From NCBI RefSeq assembly GCF_003347605.1, contig NZ_QDFZ01000021.1:40824-104823 (forward strand): DNA of 64,000 bases, read 5' to 3'. Shown one piece after another: positions 17,569-25,456 of this stretch. This stretch comes from Chryseobacterium sp. KLBC 52. GTDB taxonomy: Bacteria > Bacteroidota > Bacteroidia > Flavobacteriales > Weeksellaceae. Position 1 is the first letter of the stretch. The number at the start of each line of letters is the position of its first letter. Both the position numbers and the translations under genes were made by a program. The notes beneath the pieces are model-generated. The model was not told the DNA's origin, did not search any database, and saw only the letters and a list, made by a program, of their open reading frames with translations.

Positions 17569-17901
17569 ATGCAAAAAGCGTTGATATATTTCGCATTGGG
17601 AACTGCAGTAAGCTTCCTGATCAATTATTTCTTTTTAAGTTCAGAGAATATCGGTTTAGAGTTCTACTATGCTATTGCTTTTGGCGCAGCGTGGGGGATT
17701 GCTTATTATTTAGATACTCCGGATATTACATTGGTAAAGAAACTGGGACTGTCTTTTGTAGTAATGGCTATTCTGGTTTTTGCAGGAACTCTTATTTTTA
17801 AACTTGAGCTGGCTATTCCATCCATTCTGAAGTTTTCCATGGTGTTTGTCGCCTATTATGTCATAGCGAGTTTTAGGGCAACCAAGTCGTTGAGAAAATA
17901 A
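17569..17901 (+). CDS. Small four-helix membrane protein
   Basis: A 110-residue integral membrane protein with about four hydrophobic segments ('ALIYFALGTAVSFLINYFF', 'FYYAIAFGAAWGIAYYL', 'LGLSFVVMAILVFAGTLI', 'ILKFSMVFVAYYVIASF') and a short charged tail. I recognise no family. The start at 17569 is preferred because a TATTTTTG promoter lies immediately upstream and downstream of the earlier ATG at 17491. It converges on the DUF3667 gene across a bidirectional terminator. Confidence 0.6.
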   Translation: MQKALIYFALGTAVSFLINYFFLSSENIGLEFYYAIAFGAAWGIAYYLDTPDITLVKKLGLSFVVMAILVFAGTLIFKLELAIPSILKFSMVFVAYYVIASFRATKSLRK

Positions 17902-17904
17902 ATA

Positions 17905-17940
17905 AAAAGAGGCTTTCACATTGAAAAGCCTCTTTTTTTA
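17905..17940. terminator. Bidirectional terminator
   Basis: AAAGAGGCTTT pairs with AAAGCCTCTTT around a short loop, with A and T runs on both flanks. It serves the membrane protein gene and, on the minus strand, the DUF3667 gene whose stop is adjacent. Confidence 0.85.
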
Positions 17941-17941
17941 T

Positions 17942-19039
17942 TTAATGGATCATCATGAAACTTATTAAGGCAAGGCCTAGAAGTAAAAACATGAATGCAA
18001 TAAAATTAATGGTGAATAATATCATTCCGACAATAATGCTTACCAAACCGTGGGCGCGATAAACCCGTCTGTGAGCAATAAAGAAATACGCCATAGTATA
18101 TAACAGCAGGAATGATATTGTTAAATATAATATAGTATTAATCAGCCAGAAGTCTGTTAGACCTGTCAATTTAGAAAGTAAGAATATGAATAAGATGGTT
18201 AACAGTAAAAATGAGAAATAATGCAGGGTAAAGATTCCGTGATCAAAATACCACCACTTTTTCTTACTATGGAAAACCCATAAAAAGAATGCGAAAAGAG
18301 GGAGGTAGATGAAAAGGGCTTTAGGAAGATTATGAAATGACTTTTCTACCATGCCGGCAATAATCTCCTTTTTCTTAACCCCTTTTTCTTTAAGTTCAAA
18401 AAATTTGTGAACGATAGGAGCTTCAATGAAACTGAGAGATGAAGGGTTTTTGGCTTTAGCAGAATCATAGGCCTTTCTGGTTTTATATTCTCCAAAACTT
18501 ACATCCGGATCTATTTTTTTGTCCATGTTCATGATGTCTTCTATTTCAGAAGAATCAGGAACAGCTTTTAGCTCTTCAATGGTAAGTGAGTCCTTTGCAG
18601 TCAGATGTTTTTTTGCTTTTATACTGTCTATCAGCTTCTGTTTCCCGACTGGCTTCATGATTTTTAAAAGATCCGTCTTATTGTGATCTTGCGTTTTTCC
18701 TTCTTTTGGGGAACCAGTATTAACCATCGGAAAAAGGGCAAACACGAAAAATGTGATGAAACTGACGAAAATATAAAGCTTTACAGGAGGCACGAATTTC
18801 TGTCTCTTTCCTTCGAGATAAGTGTTCGTCAGTTTGCCGGGTTTAAATAACAGATTTTTTACTGTTCCCCAGAACTGTCCGTCATAATGAGTAAAATCTT
18901 CTATGAAATGGGTGAAAAGAAAATGAAATGGCTGTCGTCTTTCAATATTTTCCTGCCCGCAGTGGGGGCAAAACCTTTCTTCAACCTGATGTCCGCAGTT
19001 CAGACAGGTTTTATCATCTCTTATTTTTCCGTGGCTCAT
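17942..19039 (-). CDS. DUF3667 membrane protein with N-terminal zinc-ribbon
   Basis: A 365-residue protein. Near the N-terminus it has two Cys pairs, 'CLNCGHQ' and 'CPHCGQEN', that look like a zinc ribbon, followed by the DUF3667 signature 'FHFLFTHFIEDFTHYDGQFWGT' broken here at FIEDF and GQFWGT, and 'LLFKPGKLTNTYLEGKR'. A membrane helix follows ('LYIFVSFITFFVFALFP'), then a soluble stretch, then a cluster of four or so C-terminal helices. The family has no known function. The start MSHGKIR at 19039 brings the protein in line with the zinc ribbon at its N-terminus; the earlier Met adds eight unrelated residues. Confidence 0.85.
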   Translation of the reverse strand: MSHGKIRDDKTCLNCGHQVEERFCPHCGQENIERRQPFHFLFTHFIEDFTHYDGQFWGTVKNLLFKPGKLTNTYLEGKRQKFVPPVKLYIFVSFITFFVFALFPMVNTGSPKEGKTQDHNKTDLLKIMKPVGKQKLIDSIKAKKHLTAKDSLTIEELKAVPDSSEIEDIMNMDKKIDPDVSFGEYKTRKAYDSAKAKNPSSLSFIEAPIVHKFFELKEKGVKKKEIIAGMVEKSFHNLPKALFIYLPLFAFFLWVFHSKKKWWYFDHGIFTLHYFSFLLLTILFIFLLSKLTGLTDFWLINTILYLTISFLLLYTMAYFFIAHRRVYRAHGLVSIIVGMILFTINFIAFMFLLLGLALISFMMIH

Positions 19040-19063
19040 GATTATGGAATATAATTGCCGCAA

Positions 19064-19388
19064 ATATAATTATTTCAACGAAATTATAAATATGCCAGAA
19101 TATTTTAGCGGAATCGTTAAGGTAAAATTAATAAAAGAAAGAGTTGAGGGAATAAACTCTTTGCTGTTTCATTCGTGTTTCTAGAATCTACGAAGTGTTT
19201 TTTTTCATCGGCTCATGAGTTCGCAAGATCTGTGCCAAAATTATAAATAATGTTAAAATCTATTGATAGAGGGGTGTAGAGTGAAGATTATATAGATTAA
19301 ATAAAATATGTTTTTGGGTTACGAAAATAATTTGTACCTTTGCACACCCTTTTAGGGGTAAATTATGTTTAATCTTTAACTAAAACGT
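19064..19388. other. Intergenic region upstream of rplM
   Basis: No open frame of interest. It holds a small perfect hairpin AAAGAGTT/AACTCTTT (19138-19162) without a clear T run, and the rplM promoter (19335-19342). The 46-nt leader of rplM contains CCC and GGGG runs around TTTTA that could pair weakly; an L13 autoregulatory leader is possible but not shown. Confidence 0.4.
19335..19342 (+). promoter_or_regulatory. rplM-rpsI promoter -7 element
   Basis: TACCTTTG with a TTTTTG -33 candidate at 19311-19316, a spacing of 18 nt; a textbook Bacteroidota promoter. Confidence 0.75.
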
Positions 19389-19844
19389 GTGAATACATTA
19401 AGTTACAAAACTGTTTCAGCGAACAAAGCTACTGCTAATAAAGAATGGGTTGTGGTAGACGCTGAAGGACAGCCGTTAGGTAGATTAGCTTCTACGGTTG
19501 CAAAGATTTTGAGAGGTAAGCACAAAACGAACTACACACCTCACGTAGATTGTGGTGATAACGTAATCGTTTTGAATGCTGGGAAAATTACACTTTCCGG
19601 AAACAAGTGGGCTGATAAGACTTATATCTGGCATACAGGATATCCTGGTGGACAGAAGTCTATGACTGCGGCTGAACTTCAAAAGAAAGATTCTTTAAAG
19701 GTATTAGAGAAGTCTGTAAAAGGTATGTTACCTAAAAACAGATTAGGAGCTGCTATCCTTAAGAACCTTTATTTATATGAAGGAACTGAGCACAAACATG
19801 AAGCTCAACAGCCAAAAACAATTAATGTTAACGAATTTAAATAA
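19389..19844 (+). CDS. rplM: 50S ribosomal protein L13
   Basis: A 151-residue ribosomal protein of the large subunit. The family motifs are all present: 'WVVVDAEGQPLGRLASTVA', 'LRGKHKTNYTPHVDCGD', 'KWADKTYIWHTGYPGG' and 'VKGMLPKNRLG'. It begins with a GTG codon at 19389, and no in-frame ATG lies nearby, so GTG is the real start. It is the first gene of the rplM-rpsI pair, 6 nt from rpsI. Confidence 0.97.
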   Translation: MNTLSYKTVSANKATANKEWVVVDAEGQPLGRLASTVAKILRGKHKTNYTPHVDCGDNVIVLNAGKITLSGNKWADKTYIWHTGYPGGQKSMTAAELQKKDSLKVLEKSVKGMLPKNRLGAAILKNLYLYEGTEHKHEAQQPKTINVNEFK

Positions 19845-19850
19845 TTAATT

Positions 19851-20237
19851 ATGTCTATAGTTCACAAAATCGGAAGAAGAAAAACTTCTGTAGCTAGAGT
19901 TTATGTAAAACCAGGTTCTGGTGTTATTACAGTAAACGGTAAAGATGCTAAAGAATATTTCTCTACAGACGTGATGGTTTACAAATTAAACCAACCGTTT
20001 ATCCTTTCTGAGACTGTTGGTCAGTATGACGTTACCGTAAACGTATTCGGTGGTGGTAATACAGGTCAGGCAGAGGCTATCAGATTAGGTATTTCTAGAG
20101 CTTTATGCGAAATCAACGCTGAGTTCAGATTAGCATTGAAGCCAGCTGGTTTACTTACAAGAGACGCAAGAATGGTGGAAAGAAAGAAGCCAGGTCAGAA
20201 AAAAGCAAGAAAGAGATTCCAATTCTCAAAACGTTAA
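19851..20237 (+). CDS. rpsI: 30S ribosomal protein S9
   Basis: A 128-residue ribosomal protein of the small subunit, in the usual rplM-rpsI order with a 6-nt gap. It shows 'GRRKTSVARVYVKPG', 'GGGNTGQAEAIRLGISRAL' and the basic C-terminal tail 'RKKPGQKKARKRFQFSKR' whose last Arg reaches the P site. The rpsB gene follows after 207 nt holding a repeat-like element. Confidence 0.97.
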   Translation: MSIVHKIGRRKTSVARVYVKPGSGVITVNGKDAKEYFSTDVMVYKLNQPFILSETVGQYDVTVNVFGGGNTGQAEAIRLGISRALCEINAEFRLALKPAGLLTRDARMVERKKPGQKKARKRFQFSKR

Positions 20238-20249
20238 GATTTCTCGTTG

Positions 20250-20356
20250 GCAGATGGCTTATGGCTATTGGCTACAGGAATGTATTAAATTTTTTTTAAA
20301 CTTAATCTCGGCGAAAAGCCCATTGCCAAAAGCAAAAAGCAAACCGCCAATTGCCC
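20250..20356. repeat. Imperfect inverted repeat with TTGGC/GCCAA motifs
   Basis: Between rpsI and rpsB, the segment 20257-20272 (GCTTATGGCTATTGGC) matches at 13 of 16 positions the reverse complement of 20318-20333 (GCCCATTGCCAAAAGC), with a further GCCAATTGCC at 20346. The arms are GC-richer than their surroundings and could form a large hairpin. It looks like a small dispersed intergenic repeat, but I cannot check other copies from this window. Confidence 0.45.
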
Positions 20357-20444
20357 GTTACGTTTAGCATCCAAACGCTTCTCCCATCTAAAGAAGTTGT
20401 TGATTGTTTAAAAGACGGAAAGTAAACTAACAAAAACAGAAAAC

Positions 20445-21206
20445 ATGGCAAAAGCAAATGTAAAAGACCTTTTAGAGGCTGGCGTACACTTCGGTCACAT
20501 GACTAGAAAGTGGAATCCAAATATGGCTCCATACATTTTTATGGAGAAAAACGGTATTCACATTGTAGACTTACATAAAACAGCAGTTAAATTGGATGAA
20601 GCGTGCAGCGCATTAGAAAAATTAACTTCTGCAGGTAAAAAAGTTCTTTTCGTAGCTACTAAGAAGCAAGCGAAAGAAGTAGTTGCAAAACACGCTTCTG
20701 AACTTAATATGCCTTATATTACAGAAAGATGGCCAGGTGGTATGTTAACGAACTTCGTTACTATCAGAAAGGCTGTAAAGAAGATGAACTCTATCGACAA
20801 AATGAAAAAAGACGGTACGTTCGAAACTTTATCTAAAAAAGAAAGATTACAAGTTGACAGACAAAGAGCTAACCTTGAGAAGAACTTAGGTTCTATCGCT
20901 GACATGGTGAGACTTCCATCTGCTGTATTTGTAGTTGATATCTTAAGAGAGCACATCGCGGTAACTGAAGCTAAGAAACTTGGTATTCCAGTTTTCGGTA
21001 TCGTTGATACAAACTCTGACCCTAGAAAAGTTGACTTCGTTATCCCAGGAAACGATGATGCTTCTAAGTCTATTGATATGATCCTTAGCGTAGTTTCTGA
21101 ATCTATCAAAGAAGGTCAGTCTCAAAGAAAAGCTGATAAAGAAAAATCTAAAGAAGAAGGAGAAAAAGTATCTGCTGATACAGATGCTGATTTCGATGCA
21201 GAATAA
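20445..21206 (+). CDS. rpsB: 30S ribosomal protein S2
   Basis: A 253-residue ribosomal protein of the small subunit. Motifs: 'LLEAGVHFGHMTRKWNPNM', 'IHIVDLHKTAVKL', 'ERWPGGMLTNF', 'VFVVDILREHIAVTEAKKLGIP' and 'DPRKVDFVIPGNDDA'. The C-terminus has an extra acidic tail rich in Glu, Lys and Asp. In most bacteria tsf follows rpsB directly; here a terminator follows instead and tsf lies about 11 kb away in the opposite direction. Confidence 0.97.
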   Translation: MAKANVKDLLEAGVHFGHMTRKWNPNMAPYIFMEKNGIHIVDLHKTAVKLDEACSALEKLTSAGKKVLFVATKKQAKEVVAKHASELNMPYITERWPGGMLTNFVTIRKAVKKMNSIDKMKKDGTFETLSKKERLQVDRQRANLEKNLGSIADMVRLPSAVFVVDILREHIAVTEAKKLGIPVFGIVDTNSDPRKVDFVIPGNDDASKSIDMILSVVSESIKEGQSQRKADKEKSKEEGEKVSADTDADFDAE

Positions 21207-21230
21207 TTGAAGATTTTCTTTAATATAGGA

Positions 21231-21262
21231 AAAACGCTGGATTTCGGTCCAGCGTTTTTTTT
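21231..21262 (+). terminator. Terminator of the rpsB transcript
   Basis: AAAACGCTGGA pairs with TCCAGCGTTTT around a 6-nt loop, followed by a T run, 24 nt past the rpsB stop. Confidence 0.9.
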
Positions 21263-21274
21263 ATTGTTTGATAA

Positions 21275-21439
21275 TTAAGGCTTCTTAGGACATACCATCA
21301 ATTCAGGCAGGTCAGGATCTGTAGTCGGAACAATAACTCCTATTCTGCATACCCCGCTACAGCACATTTCACCTATTTCGATATTACAGCCGTCTATACA
21401 GCTTCGGTACCCTCCTTTGATTGTTCTTAAGATTTCATC
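21275..21439 (-). pseudogene. Degraded double-glycine, six-cysteine small peptide gene
   Basis: An open frame ending at 21275 encodes 'DEILRTIKGGYRSCIDGC', then further residues with 'EMCCSGVCRIG' and a tail ending 'MVCPKKP'. The 'LRTIKGG' part looks like the end of a double-glycine leader of bacteriocin-like peptides in Bacteroidota, and the six Cys residues include a CCSGxC cluster as in knottin folds. No ATG lies in this frame upstream; an out-of-frame ATG at 21438 followed by AAATCTTAAGA resembles the common M-K-N-L-K start with bases missing. I infer an internal deletion that removed most of the leader, unless a non-standard start is used. Confidence 0.45.
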
Positions 21440-21471
21440 AAAAAAATAAAAACCTGCAGATCCTGCAGGTT
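21440..21471 (-). terminator. Terminator of the DUF6759-like operon
   Basis: On the minus strand AACCTGCAG pairs with CTGCAGGTT around a 3-nt loop, followed by TTTTATTTTTTT. It lies just after the gene ending at 21477 and directly before the peptide remnant. Confidence 0.85.
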
Positions 21472-21476
21472 ATATG

Positions 21477-21917
21477 TTAGTTTGAAAGTTTTATAGAATA
21501 AGAAGTTGTGACAAACTTTGTAGACTGGTAAGTAGAGTTGCAAACCACTCCGGATAATCTGTAGTTCTGATTTCTAGGAACCATGGTATATCCAATCTTT
21601 CCTGCACCAATAGGAATTTTCTTGAAAAAATTGCCGCCACTTACCGTAAGGACCATATTACAAGGAGATTTATTTTCCACAGAAATAGAGGTCCTGGGAT
21701 TTTTGGGATCATCACTGTTGAGAAGATCATTAAGTACTTCTGCTGTCTCCGGTTTATAGGTCTTTATAAGATCGTTATACTCTCGTTCTGTATTGGCTCT
21801 GTTCCCTGAATTATTAGCAGGATAAGGGTAGGATGTTCTTCCCGGATAGCCCCCATAATTGACATTACAGCTGGCAAGAATCAATGAAATTCCGGTAAGA
21901 ACTAATAGTTTTTTCAT
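21477..21917 (-). CDS. DUF6759-like lipoprotein (paralog A)
   Basis: A 146-residue lipoprotein (lipobox LASC, Cys17) with a short Tyr/Pro/Asn-rich linker and one C-terminal domain: 'EVLNDLLNSDDPKNP', then 'VENKSPCNMVLTV' and 'LSGVVCNSTYQS'. The same domain occurs in three other proteins in the window, each with two Cys residues 37 or 39 residues apart that could form a disulfide. I believe the family is DUF6759, function unknown. Its ATG overlaps the stop of the upstream paralog by 4 nt (ATGA), so translation is coupled. Confidence 0.65.
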   Translation of the reverse strand: MKKLLVLTGISLILASCNVNYGGYPGRTSYPYPANNSGNRANTEREYNDLIKTYKPETAEVLNDLLNSDDPKNPRTSISVENKSPCNMVLTVSGGNFFKKIPIGAGKIGYTMVPRNQNYRLSGVVCNSTYQSTKFVTTSYSIKLSN

Positions 21918-22618
21918 CCTATTCTATTTTTTTTTGACTTTTGTTTTTTCTCTAACTTTTCCGTTGTGGTCCCCTTTTGGGCAGATTCCAGTCCAGTGTT
22001 GGCCGGTTTTGGATTGTCTACCGTTACAAATATACTTTTTTTAATGTCTTTCTGAGAGGAATATTTCATATCACAGATATTGCTGCTCAATGTATATGAA
22101 CCTTTCTTTAGTACAATGAAATTTTCTGCATGTGAAGGAACAGCAAGATTGTAAAACTCTTGTCCTTCTATCCGCAATACAATATTACAGTCAGAATTAT
22201 TTTTGAATAAGAGAATCGCTTCATTACGGTGAATATCCTCATTAAACATTGCATTCAATATCCTTACTGTTTTTTCCTTATGCTCAGCAGATGTTTCAGC
22301 AATAAGCTTTTTGAACTCTTCGGCATCGTCAGAATTAGGATTTCTCATTGCACCTTTAGGAATATCTGCAATAACAGGTCTTGCTTCCATAGGTTTGGCC
22401 GTAAGCGCTCCCTTTGTCCATTCTGTGTTTTTTAAAGCAATGAGCTTAGGTTTCAGCACAGTCTTTTTAGGATCGTCAGGGTGTGCGTTCTTCAGGTATT
22501 CTTCAATTTCTTTGATGTTTGTGCTTTTTAAAATGTCTTTACTGCTTTTCTGAGCCTGTGTAAAGTGGGGAATAAGAAATGTGAAGAATAAAATCGTTAA
22601 AAATTTTTTTTTCATCAA
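21914..22618 (-). CDS. DUF6759-like secreted protein (paralog B)
   Basis: A 234-residue protein with a signal peptide (residues 1-22). The N-terminal module reads 'DILKSTNIKEIEEYLKNAHP', with 'DDPKKTVLKPKLIALKN' after it, and the C-terminal domain has 'NNSDCNIVLRIEG' and 'SSNICDMKYSSQKD', the two Cys residues 37 apart. It sits 14 nt after trmB and overlaps paralog A by 4 nt, making a trmB-B-A operon. The C-terminal Lys-rich tail is probably disordered. No enzyme motif is seen. Confidence 0.7.
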   Translation of the reverse strand: MMKKKFLTILFFTFLIPHFTQAQKSSKDILKSTNIKEIEEYLKNAHPDDPKKTVLKPKLIALKNTEWTKGALTAKPMEARPVIADIPKGAMRNPNSDDAEEFKKLIAETSAEHKEKTVRILNAMFNEDIHRNEAILLFKNNSDCNIVLRIEGQEFYNLAVPSHAENFIVLKKGSYTLSSNICDMKYSSQKDIKKSIFVTVDNPKPANTGLESAQKGTTTEKLEKKQKSKKNRIG

Positions 22619-22632
22619 GTTTGTTTATTTCA

Positions 22633-23310
22633 TCAGCTTATCCGGAATTTGATGTAAGTAATGGTTTTCCCTTTCGCTGAGAATAACTCTTCATAATACG
22701 TTTTGATGTCTCTCAAATGTTCTGTATTAGGATCGTATTCTGGTGCACCGTAGATATCATGGTGGGCAGAAATGATTTCATAACCTGCTCCCTGTAAATA
22801 TCCAAGGGTATATCCATGCAGGAATTCCGAATCGGTTTTCAGGTGTATAATTCCTCCTGGCTTCAGGAATTTTTTATATCGGTTTAAAAAATCCGGATGG
22901 GTTAATCTGTGTTTTGTTCTTTTATATTTAATCTGTGGATCAGGGAATGTAATCCAGATTTCGTCTACTTCATTTTCAGCAAAGAAATAATCTACAAGTT
23001 CGATCTGAGTTCTCAAAAACGCTACATTAGTCATGTTGTTATCCACGGCTTCTTTAGCGCCAAACCAAAATCTGGCTCCTTTAATATCAACTCCGATGAA
23101 GTTTTTTTCAGGAAATGTTTTTGCGAGTCCTACAGAATATTCTCCTTTTCCACAGCCCAGTTCCAATACGATAGGATTATCATTTTTAAAGAAATTGTCT
23201 CTCCATTTTCCTTTAAGATCGAAACCATTTAAGGCGTCTTCTCTGGTTGGCTGGATTACATTCGGTAATATTTTGTTTTCTGCAAATCTTGCTAATTTAT
23301 TCTTGCCCAT
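22633..23310 (-). CDS. trmB: tRNA (guanine-N7)-methyltransferase TrmB
   Basis: Methylates G46 of tRNA using S-adenosylmethionine. The 225-residue protein has the SAM motif 'VLELGCGKGEYSVGLA', 'NFIGVDIKGARFWFGAKEA', and the signature 'WITFPDPQIKYKRTKHRL' with Pro-Asp-Pro. I use MGKNKLARF at 23310 as the start because the Met 7 codons earlier lies inside a TATTTTTG promoter. It is the first gene of a unit with two DUF6759-like genes, an unusual partnership. Confidence 0.94.
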   Translation of the reverse strand: MGKNKLARFAENKILPNVIQPTREDALNGFDLKGKWRDNFFKNDNPIVLELGCGKGEYSVGLAKTFPEKNFIGVDIKGARFWFGAKEAVDNNMTNVAFLRTQIELVDYFFAENEVDEIWITFPDPQIKYKRTKHRLTHPDFLNRYKKFLKPGGIIHLKTDSEFLHGYTLGYLQGAGYEIISAHHDIYGAPEYDPNTEHLRDIKTYYEELFSAKGKTITYIKFRIS

Positions 23311-23328
23311 TGAGTTATAAAATGAGTG

Positions 23329-23336
23329 CAAAAATA
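23329..23336 (-). promoter_or_regulatory. trmB promoter -7 element
   Basis: TATTTTTG on the minus strand, 18 nt before the chosen trmB ATG. Confidence 0.6.
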
Positions 23337-23406
23337 GTGAAAATTTATGGAGTCTCTATGTCTTTTGGTAGTAAAAGACATCAGGACCATTCGTATTTAG
23401 TTTGTA

Positions 23407-24171
23407 TTACTGACCTCCCAAGGCCACCATAATGGGTCTTTCAATTGTTTTTTGTGAAGCATATTGTGCGCCGCAAACCAGGCTGGTAAAAAGATACTGT
23501 CCTTTACTTATGACAATGGAGCCTTCACCCTGTGCAGGAACTGCCAGCCTGTATTTGGTAGTTCCTACGCCTTCCATTCTTACAATAATATTGCAGTCTG
23601 ATTTATTTTGAATCAAAACAATACATTCTTTAGCATTGGGATCGTTATCAAATAAGGAATTTAAGATTTTTACAGTCCTGTTTTTATGTTCCACAGGGGA
23701 AACAGCCATCAGCATATTGAATTCTTCTGCTTCAGTATTAGGAATGGTGGCATTGGCACTGGCGTTTACAACGTATGTATTTTGAGCAGTACTGGGTGTA
23801 TAGACTGTAGTAGATTGTTTTGCAGCCAGTTCAGCTTTGTATTTTGCAATTTGCTTTTGTTTGATGATGGCATTCATTTCATCAAAAGTAATCTTGGTAG
23901 AAGGCCTCCTTCTCAGCATAGCAAGCATTTCCTGCATGTCTTTTACCTTTTGATCAGCAGGATGTGCATTTTTGATGTACTCTTTCATCATTTCCATTAC
24001 CCTGGGTTTCAAAACAGATCTTCGGGGATCATCAGGATGAGCATCTCTTAAAAAGGCATTGATCTCATAGATATTCTTACTTTTTAGAATATCACTATAA
24101 TCTTTCCCTTTCTTTTGGGCAGAGACCGTGAAGAATAACATACAGCCAAGAAGTAAAAGTACTTTTTTCAT
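23407..24171 (-). CDS. DUF6759-like secreted protein (paralog C)
   Basis: A 254-residue protein with a signal peptide (ending near 'FFTVSAQ'). The N-terminal module 'DILKSKNIYEINAFLRDAHP' is followed by 'DDPRRSVLKPRVMEMM' and a second, partial copy 'EYIKNAHPADQKVKDM', so the module is duplicated. The C-terminal domain has 'NKSDCNIIVRMEG' and 'TSLVCGAQYASQK', the Cys residues 39 apart. It lies upstream of trmB on the same strand with its own unidentified promoter. Confidence 0.7.
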   Translation of the reverse strand: MKKVLLLLGCMLFFTVSAQKKGKDYSDILKSKNIYEINAFLRDAHPDDPRRSVLKPRVMEMMKEYIKNAHPADQKVKDMQEMLAMLRRRPSTKITFDEMNAIIKQKQIAKYKAELAAKQSTTVYTPSTAQNTYVVNASANATIPNTEAEEFNMLMAVSPVEHKNRTVKILNSLFDNDPNAKECIVLIQNKSDCNIIVRMEGVGTTKYRLAVPAQGEGSIVISKGQYLFTSLVCGAQYASQKTIERPIMVALGGQ

Positions 24172-24390
24172 TAATTAATATTAAGTTAGAAATTGGGTGC
24201 TTCACTCTTAATTTGCGTTTTGGTTGCTTAGTTTTTTATTTGATAACGAAATATCCCGTGTTTTTATTTTAAACACTTGTTTGTGAGATAAAATTAAACA
24301 TATTTTTGAATATTAAGGAATATTATAGCGTAAAAGTTAAATAATTCATACTGTAAGAATATGCTTAAGGATGACTTGCTATCATCACCC

Positions 24391-24426
24391 ATAAAAAAAT
24401 AACCCATGCACTGTGCATGAGTTATA
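24391..24426 (-). terminator. Terminator of the carboxypeptidase-regulatory-like gene
   Basis: On the minus strand TAACTCATGCAC pairs with GTGCATGGGTTA around a 1-2 nt loop, followed by TTTTTTTAT. It lies about 32 nt past the stop at 24458. Confidence 0.8.
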
Positions 24427-24457
24427 AGATATTTTAATTTGTTTTTTAAAGGAAATT

Positions 24458-25252
24458 CTAATTACTGCCAACCACTTCCTGAAGGTGTGAACTTCTTAGT
24501 CTTTTCTGATAAATAGGAAGGTATTTTTCAATAGGAATTTTTACTGCTTCAAAATTGCCCGCCAATACATAAGCCTGGATATTTTCTGAACTGTAAACAA
24601 ACTGAAGAAAATTATCAATTAAATTTTCCGGTATTTTAAATTTTGCAAAATAATCTTTTCCCAGATAATTTTTGATCTGTGCTATGGAGCTGTTCATCCT
24701 TTCATAAGCCTGATAACGCTGTTTTTTCTTTCTTTCTCCGGAAAGAATATCATAGATACTTTCCAGGCTGAAGGTAAGTCCTCCATCCCGAAGTCCGGCA
24801 ACAGGAAGTTCCGGAGGTGTTCCATCTCCTTTAGGTTCGGGAAGCCCGATTACTTTTTTAAGGGCATATGCTTTGTCTTCTTTTCTTAAAGAGTTCACAT
24901 CATACCGGAGGTTTCCGGTAGGCTTAAATCTGCTGAGAACAATCTCCTGAATTTCATAATAGGCAATTTTAAGTTCAACCAGATTTTTTTGCTCCATAGA
25001 CTGAGGAGTCAGTTTGATATCCTTTCTTTCCGTCACAATAGAGGTAAAACGGATGACATCCCCGGTATTGGCGGGAATATTAAAATTACCATTGTAGTCC
25101 GTAAGAACGGTTTTTTGTGTATTTAGGTTGGTGACATACACCTGATTGAGATATAAAATAGAGTTGTCTCTCAGAAATACCTCGCCGGAATATATTTGTG
25201 CATTAATTTTTGCCAGAAAAACCAATAGCAGTAGAGTAAACAGTTTCTTCAT
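24458..25252 (-). CDS. Carboxypeptidase-like regulatory domain protein
   Basis: A 264-residue exported protein: signal peptide 'MKKLFTLLLLVFLAKINAQ', then a beta-sandwich of the carboxypeptidase regulatory-like type ('GEVFLRDNSILYLNQVYV', 'KTVLTDYNGNFNIPA', 'GDVIRFTSI'), then a helical region with no known domain. Such proteins often assist outer-membrane assembly or signalling in Bacteroidota, but no barrel follows here. A TAATTTTG element lies 8 nt from the ATG, hinting at a very short leader. Confidence 0.8.
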   Translation of the reverse strand: MKKLFTLLLLVFLAKINAQIYSGEVFLRDNSILYLNQVYVTNLNTQKTVLTDYNGNFNIPANTGDVIRFTSIVTERKDIKLTPQSMEQKNLVELKIAYYEIQEIVLSRFKPTGNLRYDVNSLRKEDKAYALKKVIGLPEPKGDGTPPELPVAGLRDGGLTFSLESIYDILSGERKKKQRYQAYERMNSSIAQIKNYLGKDYFAKFKIPENLIDNFLQFVYSSENIQAYVLAGNFEAVKIPIEKYLPIYQKRLRSSHLQEVVGSN

Positions 25253-25260
25253 ATAATGCG

Positions 25261-25268
25261 CAAAATTA
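25261..25268 (-). promoter_or_regulatory. Promoter -7 element of the regulatory-domain protein gene
   Basis: TAATTTTG on the minus strand only 8 nt from the ATG, which would make a leader of a few nucleotides. Confidence 0.45.
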
Positions 25269-25394
25269 CATAGAAATAAAGCAATTCTGTGTAGTTAGAT
25301 GAAGAATAGTGGTTAAAGTTATATTAAACTTTGGGATTTAATTGTTAAGGAGTGTTAGAAACTTGCCATTCATGTAATAAACAAAACATTTACA

Positions 25395-25450
25395 TAAAAA
25401 AACCGGAAGAAAAGAGTGCTGAAGTTTTCACTGCTTTTTCTTCCGGTTTT
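25395..25450 (-). terminator. Terminator of the large T9SS type B gene
   Basis: On the minus strand AAACCGGAAGAAAAA pairs with TTTTCTTCCGGTTT around a long loop, followed by TTTTTTTATG; it lies 7 nt past the stop at 25457. Confidence 0.85.
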
Positions 25451-25456
25451 CTGTGG

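Noticed and set aside
19138..19162. Hairpin in the rplM upstream region as terminator
   Set aside because: No T run follows on either strand and neither neighbour ends there.
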